This document shows, in pieces, positions 5,707-11,438 of a DNA stretch of 11,438 nucleotides. The translations under genes were made by a program, and so were the position numbers. The notes beneath the pieces are model-generated. The model was not told the origin of the DNA and searched no databases. It saw only the letters and a program-made list of their open reading frames with translations. The number at the start of each line of letters is the position of its first letter. The stretch's first letter is position 1. The DNA comes from Pseudomonadota bacterium (GTDB lineage Bacteria; Pseudomonadota; Alphaproteobacteria; Caulobacterales; Caulobacteraceae). The stretch lies in contig JAEZCL010000202.1 of the NCBI GenBank assembly GCA_023433585.1, positions 1 to 11,438 of the forward strand, given 5' to 3'.

Positions 5707-6663
5707 ATGATGCTCCGCAAGACGCTGATCGCCGCCGCCCTGACGGTCCTGGCCGCCCCCGCCGCCGCCCAAGGCGCCGGTCAGGAAGCCGAGGATTTCA
5801 CCGCGAGCCTGAACCGGATGCCCGCCCAGGCCGCTCCGCCCGCGCCAGAGCCCGAACCGGAGCCCGAACCGGCCGCCGAGCCTGAATCCGACCCGACGCC
5901 CGCGCCGGAGGATGATTTCACCGCGCGACTGAACCGTGCGCCCGCCGCCGAGACGCCGCTTCCGCCGCCGGAGCCGGAGCCCCAGGCGGCGCCGGTCGAA
6001 GCCTCATCCGAACCGCCGATCCTGGAGGGCCTGTCCGAACAGCTGCGGCGGATGCGTCCGGGGCCCGAGGATGAAGCGGAGCCTTCGCCGGAGCCGGAAC
6101 CTGAGCCTGAGCCGGAACCTGTCGAACCGGAGCCTGTCGAGCCTGGCCCCGCCCCGGACGAGCCGGACGCCGCCGCCGAAGCCGACGCCGCCGAACCCGA
6201 CGCCCAAGCCGGGGTCGAACCCGAAGCCGAGCCCGAGGCGGCCGCCCGACCCGCGCCAGAGGCCGCGCCAGAGGCCGCGCCTGAGTCACCGCCGCCCCCC
6301 GCGCTGGAGATTCTGTCCTCGCAGGCGGGCCTGGCCTTCCGGGTCGACGTGCCGCCCGCGTTCGATCTGGTCGAGCGACCGTCGGGGCCGAGCTTCGACG
6401 TCTATCAGGTGTCGCGCGGGGACGTGCCCTTCGTGGGGATCTATGTGGGTTGCTGCTCGCCCTTCCCCATCTACGACGGGCGCCGGGTCGAGGCGGCGGG
6501 CCGTCTCTCCATTCTGGTGCAGGAAGACGGCGCGAACCGGGCGGTCGAGCACCTGTTCGTGCGCGAATCCGACGGCCGCCAGATTCACGTCTGGCTGCAC
6601 AGCGTCACGGGCGAGGACCGCGCCATCGCCGAGCGCATCGCCCAGACCGTGGACCCGAGGTAG
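5707..6663 (+). CDS. secreted Pro/Glu-rich protein with C-terminal globular domain, unknown function
   Basis: I do not recognise this protein. From the ATG at 5707 it has 318 residues and a clear Sec signal peptide (LRKTLIAAALTVLAAPAAAQ, cut probably after Ala21), so it is probably periplasmic. Residues 22-198 are low-complexity Pro/Glu/Ala with EPEP runs, as in rigid periplasm-spanning linkers such as TonB's. Within it are three spaced short helical motifs: DFTASLNRMPA (30-40), DFTARLNRAPA (70-80) and LSEQLRRMRPG (109-119). Residues 199-318 form an ordinary-composition domain with a Cys249-Cys250 pair (YVGCCSP), probably beta-rich then helical. A longer frame begins at 5686, but there AAAGG touches the ATG. 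The 5707 start lies just after a GACAGT -10-like element (5695-5700), fitting a leaderless message; Met2 (5710) is also possible. Confidence 0.75.
   Translation: MMLRKTLIAAALTVLAAPAAAQGAGQEAEDFTASLNRMPAQAAPPAPEPEPEPEPAAEPESDPTPAPEDDFTARLNRAPAAETPLPPPEPEPQAAPVEASSEPPILEGLSEQLRRMRPGPEDEAEPSPEPEPEPEPEPVEPEPVEPGPAPDEPDAAAEADAAEPDAQAGVEPEAEPEAAARPAPEAAPEAAPESPPPPALEILSSQAGLAFRVDVPPAFDLVERPSGPSFDVYQVSRGDVPFVGIYVGCCSPFPIYDGRRVEAAGRLSILVQEDGANRAVEHLFVRESDGRQIHVWLHSVTGEDRAIAERIAQTVDPR
5827..6294 (+). repeat. Pro/Glu-coding low-complexity tract
   Basis: Imperfect tandem repetition of hexamers coding Glu-Pro (GAGCCG, GAACCG, GAGCCT, GAACCT and similar) occurs within the secreted protein gene, densest at 5851-5880 and 6085-6150. 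Synonymous codons vary from unit to unit, which points to selection on the protein rather than a recent slippage expansion. Length variation between strains is likely. Confidence 0.7.
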
Positions 6664-6672
6664 GAACCGCCG

Positions 6673-6693
6673 CCCTCTCCCTGCGGGAGAGGG
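6673..6693. terminator. perfect 9-bp hairpin between convergent genes
   Basis: CCCTCTCCC (6673-6681) and GGGAGAGGG (6685-6693) pair perfectly around a TGC loop, exactly between the stop of the Pro/Glu-rich gene (6663) and the stop of phoB (6695). It has no clear T-run on either side but is placed to act as a bidirectional terminator. Similar CCCTCTCCC hairpins are commonly dispersed in GC-rich proteobacterial genomes, so it may be one of a repeat family. Confidence 0.6.
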
Positions 6694-6694
6694 A

Positions 6695-7387
6695 TCAGCC
6701 TTCCAGGTCCAGGGCGTAGCCTGCGGAGCGCACGGTGCGGATCGGGTCGCGCGATGTTTCGGAAACGGTGAGCGCCTTTCTCAGACGACCCACGTGCACG
6801 TCAACGGTGCGGACCTCCACATAGACGTCCGAGCCCCAGACCGAATCCAGCAACTGTTCGCGGCTGAACACCCGGCCGGGGTGCTGCATCAGATGGTCCA
6901 GCAGGCGGAACTCGGTCGGCCCCAGATGGACCTCCTTGCCGTCCCGCTTCACCCGGTGGGCGACCCGGTCGATGATGATGTCGCCGTGGGTCACCCGATC
7001 ATCCGCCAGGCCCGGACGGATGCGGCGCAGCACCGCGCGGATGCGGGCGTTCAGCTCGACCATGGAGACCGGCTTGGTCAGATAGTCGTCAGCGCCCGTG
7101 TCCAGGCCCCGCACCCGGTCCGATTCCTCGCCGCGCGCGGTCAGCATGATGATGGGCACGTTGCGGGTCTCGGGGCGGGCGCGCAGACGCCGACACACCT
7201 CGATGCCCGACACCTTGGGCAGCATCCAGTCCAGCAGCACCAGGTCCGGCGCCTCCTCCTCGGCCTGCATCAGGCCCTCCTCGCCGTCCTGGGCCAGGCT
7301 GACGCGATAGCCTTCCTTCTCCAGGTTGTATTGCAGAAGGGTGGCCAGGGCGTCCTCATCCTCAAGGATCAGGATGTGGGGGGTCAT
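6695..7387 (-). CDS. phoB: phosphate regulon response regulator PhoB
   Basis: PhoB is the OmpR-type transcription factor phosphorylated by PhoR under phosphate limitation; it binds pho boxes of phosphate-scavenging genes. The 230-residue protein has an N-terminal receiver domain with the acidic pocket Glu9-Asp10, phospho-acceptor Asp53 (LLDWMLP), Thr83 (MLTARGEE) and Lys105 (DYLTKP), the same numbers as E. coli PhoB. The C-terminal winged-helix domain (about 130-228) contains GPTEFRLLDHLMQHPGRVFSREQLL, then TVDVHVGRLRKAL and IRTVRSAGYAL. It is the last gene of the pst operon. Its ATG overlaps the phoU stop by four bases (ATGA), so it is translationally coupled. No PhoR gene lies within the window; in Caulobacter relatives phoR is usually just upstream of pstC. 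Confidence 0.96.
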   Translation of the reverse strand: MTPHILILEDEDALATLLQYNLEKEGYRVSLAQDGEEGLMQAEEEAPDLVLLDWMLPKVSGIEVCRRLRARPETRNVPIIMLTARGEESDRVRGLDTGADDYLTKPVSMVELNARIRAVLRRIRPGLADDRVTHGDIIIDRVAHRVKRDGKEVHLGPTEFRLLDHLMQHPGRVFSREQLLDSVWGSDVYVEVRTVDVHVGRLRKALTVSETSRDPIRTVRSAGYALDLEG

Positions 7388-8118
7388 GTCTCGGTCTCCG
7401 GTGGCGCGCCGATCTCGTCGGGCGTGGGGGTGGCGGTGGCCCGCGGGCGATCGCCCGCCAGCTCCTCGCCGGTCATTTCATAGTGGATGGTCTCGGCGAT
7501 ATTGGTGGCGTGGTCGCCGATGCGCTCCAGGTTCTTGGCCATGAACAGCAGATGGGTGCAGGCCGTGATGGTGCGCGCATCGCCCATCATGTAGGTGAGC
7601 AGTTCGCGGAACAGGGCGTTGTAATGCTCGTCCACCTCGTCATCGGTGGCCCAGACGGCGACGGCCCGATCCACCTCGCCGGTGGTGTAGGCGTCGAGCA
7701 CCTGTTTCAACCGCAGGTTCACCAGCCGGCCCATGCGCTCGATGGAGCGGGTCAGGGGCGCCATGGGCTCGCTTTCGGCGAGACTGAGACCCCGTTTGGC
7801 GATGTTCTTGGCCAGGTCGCCGGAACGCTCCAGGTCCAGGGCGATCTTCATGGCCGCGAGAGCCTTGCGCAGGTCCGTGGCCATGGGCTGTCGCAGGGCG
7901 ATCAGGCGGATCGCCTTGCGGTCGATCTCGTTGTGCATGGCATCCAGCTTGGCGTCCCGCTCGACCACCTGGCGGGCCAGGGCGATGTCGCGGCGGGCGA
8001 CCGAGGCGATGGCGTCGTTGATCTGGGCCTCGGCCAGGCCGCCCATGCGGGCGACCTCGGCGGTCAGGGCGTTCAGTTCTTCGCCGTAGGCGCGGACGGT
8101 GTGTTCATTCATGGCCAT
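7384..8118 (-). CDS. phoU: phosphate signalling regulator PhoU
   Basis: PhoU is a peripheral cytoplasmic protein that transmits the state of the Pst transporter to PhoR and restrains phosphate uptake. I chose the ATG at 8118 (244 residues, MAMNEHTVRAYGEEL) because GAGG lies 6 bases upstream; Met3 at 8112 is an alternative. A longer frame running to 8361 is antisense-type shadow over pstB. Two copies of the PhoU three-helix bundle are present, each with its metal-binding helix: LDLERSGDLAKNIAKR in the first and NLERIGDHATNIAE in the second. Residues after about 220 form a Pro/Thr/Glu-rich disordered tail longer than in E. coli PhoU (241 residues). The ribosome binding site overlaps the pstB stop, and the gene end overlaps phoB by four bases. 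Confidence 0.96.
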   Translation of the reverse strand: MAMNEHTVRAYGEELNALTAEVARMGGLAEAQINDAIASVARRDIALARQVVERDAKLDAMHNEIDRKAIRLIALRQPMATDLRKALAAMKIALDLERSGDLAKNIAKRGLSLAESEPMAPLTRSIERMGRLVNLRLKQVLDAYTTGEVDRAVAVWATDDEVDEHYNALFRELLTYMMGDARTITACTHLLFMAKNLERIGDHATNIAETIHYEMTGEELAGDRPRATATPTPDEIGAPPETET

Positions 8119-8126
8119 TGAAAACC

Positions 8127-8975
8127 TCAGCCGAAGCGCCCGGTGATGTAGTCCAGGGTGCGCTTGTCCCGTGGATTCTGAAATATGGTCTCGGTGTCGC
8201 CGAACTCCACCAGGTGGCCCATGTGGAAGAAGGCCGTGCGCTGGCTGACGCGGGCCGCCTGGGCCATGGAGTGGGTCACGATGACGATGCAGAACTGCTC
8301 GCGCAGCTCGTCCATCAGCTCTTCGATCCGGGCCGTGGCGATGGGGTCCAGAGCCGAGCACGGCTCATCCATCAGGATCACCTCGGGCTGGACGGCGATG
8401 GCCCGGGCGATGACCAGGCGCTGCTGCTGTCCGCCGGACAGGCCGGTGGCGGCCGCGTCCAGGCGGTCGCTGACCTCGGCCCACAGGCCCGCGCGCTTCA
8501 ACGAGTCCTCGACCCGGTCGGCCAGGTCCTCCTTGCTGTCGGTCAGGCCGTGGATGCGTGGGCCGTAGGCCACGTTCTCGAAGATCGACTTGGGGAAGGG
8601 GTTGGGCTTCTGAAACACCATGCCGACCCGCGCGCGCAGCAGCACCGGGTCCAGGACACGGTCATAGATGTCCTCGCCGTCCATATGGATGGCGCCTTGC
8701 ACCCGCGCGCCCGCAATGGTGTCGTTCATCCGGTTCAGGCAGCGCAGGAAGGTGGACTTGCCGCAGCCCGACGGGCCGATGAGGGCGGTCACGGCCTTGT
8801 CGGGAATGTCCAGGCTGACGCCGTGCAGGGCCTGTTTGTCGCCGTAGAAAACCTCGACGTCCCGGGCCGTGATCTTGGCGGCGCCGCCCGCCTCGGGGCT
8901 CGGCGCGGCGGACGGGGCGGAAGCCGCCCGGGCCGCGCCGCCGCCGTCCGCTTGTCGGAAAGGATTGAAACGCAT
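8127..8975 (-). CDS. pstB: phosphate ABC transporter ATPase PstB
   Basis: PstB hydrolyses ATP at the cytoplasmic face to drive phosphate import through PstC-PstA. From the ATG at 8975 the protein has 282 residues. Walker A GPSGCGKST is at 67-75, the Q-loop region is VFQKPNPFPKSIFENVAYG, the ABC signature LSGGQQQR is at 179-186, Walker B ILMDEP has Asp203-Glu204, and the H-loop is VTHSM. Residues 1-33 are an Ala/Gly/Pro-rich extension not found in E. coli PstB (257 residues) and look disordered. GTAGG lies four bases before the chosen ATG. A start four codons earlier (8987) would overlap the pstA stop by seven bases and lacks a binding site. The gene ends 8 bases before phoU. Confidence 0.96.
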   Translation of the reverse strand: MRFNPFRQADGGGAARAASAPSAAPSPEAGGAAKITARDVEVFYGDKQALHGVSLDIPDKAVTALIGPSGCGKSTFLRCLNRMNDTIAGARVQGAIHMDGEDIYDRVLDPVLLRARVGMVFQKPNPFPKSIFENVAYGPRIHGLTDSKEDLADRVEDSLKRAGLWAEVSDRLDAAATGLSGGQQQRLVIARAIAVQPEVILMDEPCSALDPIATARIEELMDELREQFCIVIVTHSMAQAARVSQRTAFFHMGHLVEFGDTETIFQNPRDKRTLDYITGRFG

Positions 8976-8980
8976 GGGGC

Positions 8981-10288
8981 CTACCATCGACGTTCGAAAT
9001 GGCGCCGCAGCCAGATCGCGGCGGCGTTCATGAGGATCATGAAGACGAGGAGAACCATGATGGCCGCGGCCGTGCGTTCATGGAACGCGCGCTCGGCGGC
9101 GTTCTCCCAGATGAAGACCAGCACCGGCAGGGCGCTGGAGGGCGAGGTGATGGCCTCCGGCACGCCGGGCACGAAGCTGACCATGCCGATCAGCAGCAGG
9201 GGCGCGGTCTCGCCCAGGGCCTGGGCCATGGCGATGATCGAGCCGGTCATGACGCCGGGCATGGCCAGGGGCAGCACATGGTGGAACACCGACTGGGTGC
9301 GTGAGGCGCCCATGGCCAGGGCCGCCTCGCGGATCGACGGCGGCACGGCCTTCAGCGCGCTGCGTGTGGCGATGATGACCGTGGGCAGGGACATGAGCGC
9401 CAGCACCAGCCCGCCGACCAGCGGCGATGAGCGCGGCAGATGCATCCAGTTGATGAACACCGCCAGGCCCAGGAGGCCGTAGACGATGGAGGGCACCGCC
9501 GCCAGATTGTTGATGTTCACCTCGATGACGTCGGTGATGCGGTTCTTGGGCGCGAATTCCTCAAGATAGATGGCCGCGCCCACCCCCAGCGGCAGGGCCA
9601 GGGCGGCGGTGACCAGCAGCATCATGGCCGAGCCCACCACGGCGCCCAGCACCCCGGCCAGTTCCGGCTGGGTGGAGTCCGAGCGGGTGAACAGGCCGGT
9701 GTTGAAGCGCCCCTTCACCAGACCGTCGGCCCGCATCTGGTCCAGCCAGGCGATCTGGCGGTCGTTCAGGCGGCGGAACTGTTCCTCGCCCTCGCCGTCC
9801 AGCCGCCCCTTGTAATAGAGGTCCGCGTCCGCGCCGATGGGCAGGGTCACGGTGACGGTCCGGCCGATCTGTTCGGGGTTTTCGCGCACCAGCCGCTGCA
9901 TCTCGAAGCCGACCCCCGCGGACAACAGCCGGCGCATGTCGCGCGAGGCGGTCATGGCTTCGTCGTCCGCCACGCCCAGGCGGGCCAGCTGCTGCTCGGC
10001 GACCATCTGGTCGAAGTTGGTTCCTTCGGGATAGATCGGGTCGATGCGCGCCGGATCCAGATGGATCTCGGTCTGAACCGAATGGGCCCAGAAGGCGGTG
10101 TGGCCCTGTTCGATGATCCGGCCCAGCAGCAGCGCCAGGAAGCCGATGGCGATGGCGATGGCGACCACGCCGTAGAACTTGAAGCGGCGCTCGCGGGCAT
10201 GGCGGCGCTTGAGGTTCTTCCTCAGCCGGGCGGTGCTGCGGTCCGAAACGGAGCCGGGGCCGGCGCGGGACAGGGTCGCGTCAGTCAT
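8981..10288 (-). CDS. pstA: phosphate ABC transporter permease PstA with DUF3333 insert
   Basis: PstA and PstC form the inner-membrane channel of the high-affinity phosphate importer. This PstA has 435 residues against about 296 in E. coli. The extra length is a roughly 150-residue periplasmic segment between the first membrane helix (39-59) and the permease core, corresponding to the DUF3333 domain known at the N-terminus of alphaproteobacterial PstA. The core starts near residue 210 (VLGAVVGSAMMLLVTAALAL). It carries the ABC permease EAA loop, AALAMGASRTQSVFHHVLPLAMPG, at about 320-345, which contacts PstB, and the conserved AQALGETAPLLLIG helix. The ATG at 10288 overlaps the pstC stop by 8 bases. 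The end overlaps the alternative pstB start. Confidence 0.95.
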   Translation of the reverse strand: MTDATLSRAGPGSVSDRSTARLRKNLKRRHARERRFKFYGVVAIAIAIGFLALLLGRIIEQGHTAFWAHSVQTEIHLDPARIDPIYPEGTNFDQMVAEQQLARLGVADDEAMTASRDMRRLLSAGVGFEMQRLVRENPEQIGRTVTVTLPIGADADLYYKGRLDGEGEEQFRRLNDRQIAWLDQMRADGLVKGRFNTGLFTRSDSTQPELAGVLGAVVGSAMMLLVTAALALPLGVGAAIYLEEFAPKNRITDVIEVNINNLAAVPSIVYGLLGLAVFINWMHLPRSSPLVGGLVLALMSLPTVIIATRSALKAVPPSIREAALAMGASRTQSVFHHVLPLAMPGVMTGSIIAMAQALGETAPLLLIGMVSFVPGVPEAITSPSSALPVLVFIWENAAERAFHERTAAAIMVLLVFMILMNAAAIWLRRHFERRW

Positions 10289-11438
10289 ATTGCTCTCGAT
10301 AGGTCTGGACGATGCGCTGGGCTGCGAAATTCAGGGCCAGGGTGACCAGGAACAGCGTCAGGCCGAGACCGAACGCCGCCAGGGTCTTGGGGCTGTCGAA
10401 CTCCTGGTCGCCGGTCAGAAGGGTGACGATCTGGACCGTCACCGTGGTCACCGTCTCAAGCGGGTTCAGGGTCGTGCGCGCGGCCAGGCCGGCGGCCATG
10501 GTCACGATCATGGTCTCGCCGATGGCCCGCGACACCGCCAGCAGGAAGGCGCCGGCGATGCCCGGCAGGGCGGCGGGCAGGACCACCCGCTTGATGGTCT
10601 CGGACTGGGTGGCGCCCATGGCGTAGGAGCCGTCGCGCAGGGACTGGGGCACCGCATTGATGATGTCGTCGGACAGGGACGAGACGAACGGGATCAGCAT
10701 GATCCCCATGACCGCCCCGGCCACCAGCGCCATCTGATTCTGCACCAGCAGCAGGTGCTGGCCCAGCCCGTCCAGCGGCCCGCCGACCAGCTGGGCGCCG
10801 ATCCAGTTGAAGAAGGCCCGGAACGACGGCCCCACGGTCAGGGCGGCGAAGAAGCCGTAGACCACCGTGGGCACGCCCGCGAGAATCTCGAGCAGCGGCT
10901 TGATGACCGCGCGGCGCTTCGGTCCGGCGTATTCCGCCAGATAGATGGCCGAGAACAGGCCGATCGGCCCGGCCACGATCATGGCGATGGCCATAATCAG
11001 GAAGGTGCCGGTGAACAGCGGCACGGCCCCGAAGGCGCCGGTGGAGCCCACCTGATCGGCGCGAATGGCGATCTGGGGCGACCACTGGGTTCCGAACAGG
11101 AACTCGGTGATGGGCACGGCCTGGAAGAAGCGGAAGCTTTCGAACACCAGCGAGGCGACGATGCCGATGGTGGTCAGCACGGCCACGGCCGAACAGGCGA
11201 ACAGCGCCACGCCGACGACGGCTTCGACCCGGTTTCTGGCCCTCGTCTCGGGCCGGATGCGGCGCCACGCCATGCCCGCGCCGATCAGGGCGGCCAGGAG
11301 GACGGCGATCAGCCCGCCCCAGGCCAGGGTCGCATCCACGCGCCGGGCGCGCGCCGCCTCGTCCTGCAAGGCGGCGCCCAGCTCACCGGCCCAGATCTGG
11401 CGCGCCATGCCGCCCGCGCCCACGATGCGGGCGTCCTC
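10281..11438 (-). CDS. pstC: phosphate ABC transporter permease PstC, 5' truncated by the window
   Basis: The frame is open to the right edge of the window, giving 385 residues without a secure start. A GTG at 11423 exists but codons upstream of it (EDARIV) remain in frame, and alphaproteobacterial PstC proteins usually carry a long N-terminal membrane extension, so the true start is probably outside. Visible parts are a membrane helix (LAWGGLIAVLLAALIGAGMAW), a second helix (GVALFACSAVAVLTTIGIVASL), then the permease core with AIYLAEYAGPKRR and LAGVPTVVYGF. The EAA loop is DGSYAMGATQSETIKRVVLPAALPG and a conserved AVSRAIGETMIVTMAAG helix follows. It pairs with PstA as the phosphate channel. 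The stop overlaps the pstA start by 8 bases. Confidence 0.94.
   Translation of the reverse strand, partial: EDARIVGAGGMARQIWAGELGAALQDEAARARRVDATLAWGGLIAVLLAALIGAGMAWRRIRPETRARNRVEAVVGVALFACSAVAVLTTIGIVASLVFESFRFFQAVPITEFLFGTQWSPQIAIRADQVGSTGAFGAVPLFTGTFLIMAIAMIVAGPIGLFSAIYLAEYAGPKRRAVIKPLLEILAGVPTVVYGFFAALTVGPSFRAFFNWIGAQLVGGPLDGLGQHLLLVQNQMALVAGAVMGIMLIPFVSSLSDDIINAVPQSLRDGSYAMGATQSETIKRVVLPAALPGIAGAFLLAVSRAIGETMIVTMAAGLAARTTLNPLETVTTVTVQIVTLLTGDQEFDSPKTLAAFGLGLTLFLVTLALNFAAQRIVQTYREQYD

Noticed and set aside
6085..6150. Short tandem repeats as a CRISPR array or VNTR of foreign origin
   Set aside because: The units are in-frame Glu-Pro codons with synonymous variation inside a coding sequence; there are no spacers or regular repeat length.
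5936..7483. 515-codon plus-strand open frame, Arg/Pro-rich, overlapping the secreted protein gene and antisense to phoB
   Set aside because: It is a frame-shifted reading of the Pro/Glu repeats followed by the antisense of phoB; it has no coherent protein features and crosses the terminator hairpin.
8119..8361. N-terminal extension of phoU up to 8361
   Set aside because: It lies entirely within pstB in another frame. A well-placed GAGG and the MNEHT-type PhoU N-terminus fix the start at 8118 or 8112.
8118..9482. 454-codon plus-strand open frame antisense to pstB and pstA
   Set aside because: The opposite strand encodes unmistakable PstB and PstA; this is a GC-driven shadow.

Overview
The window looks like chromosomal DNA from a GC-rich alphaproteobacterium, most likely Caulobacteraceae and possibly Brevundimonas. 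This rests on the very high third-position GC, the phosphate operon order pstC-pstA-pstB-phoU-phoB (as in Caulobacter), an SDHAF4-like protein, a DUF3333-type PstA, and several genes whose ATG lies only a few bases downstream of a -10-like element (probable leaderless mRNAs). The genus is inferred, not shown. I see no RNA gene, IS element, CRISPR array or clear foreign segment.

Left part (1-2216): the 3' end of an SDHAF4/DUF1674-type gene overlaps the start of a DUF502 membrane protein. A possible 49-residue ORF on the minus strand ends in the same CTAG as the DUF502 gene. A YkgJ-type cysteine-cluster protein (1220-1672) follows and converges on a TspO-like membrane protein (1677-2216, minus).

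Iron block (2217-3187): bfd (bacterioferritin-associated ferredoxin) and bfr (bacterioferritin) lie in order on the minus strand. Each is preceded by a Fur-like palindrome overlapping a plausible promoter. Bfr stores iron and Bfd delivers electrons for its release. Bfr has Thr where E. coli Bfr has the ferroxidase ligand Glu127. Two abutting hairpins fill the gap between bfr and the TspO-like gene, and one of them would bury that gene's Shine-Dalgarno sequence.

Middle part (3233-6663, plus): thiE (thiamine phosphate synthase) diverges from bfd. Next comes a MASE1-type membrane histidine kinase with no adjacent response regulator. After it is a secreted, very Pro/Glu-rich protein with three spaced short helical motifs and a C-terminal globular domain of unknown family.

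Right part (6695-11438, minus): the phosphate uptake and sensing operon, read pstC (5' end outside the window) - pstA - pstB - phoU - phoB, with overlaps or gaps of at most 8 bases. PstC/PstA form the membrane channel, PstB is the ATPase, PhoU links transporter state to signalling, and PhoB is the response regulator. PstS and PhoR are not in the window. A perfect 9-bp hairpin separates the phoB end from the convergent Pro/Glu-rich gene.

Most of the window is ordinary core genome. The points most worth following are the Pro/Glu-rich protein, the Bfr residue-127 substitution, the two Fur-like operators, and the tandem hairpins downstream of bfr. I found no convincing evidence of an undescribed multi-gene system.
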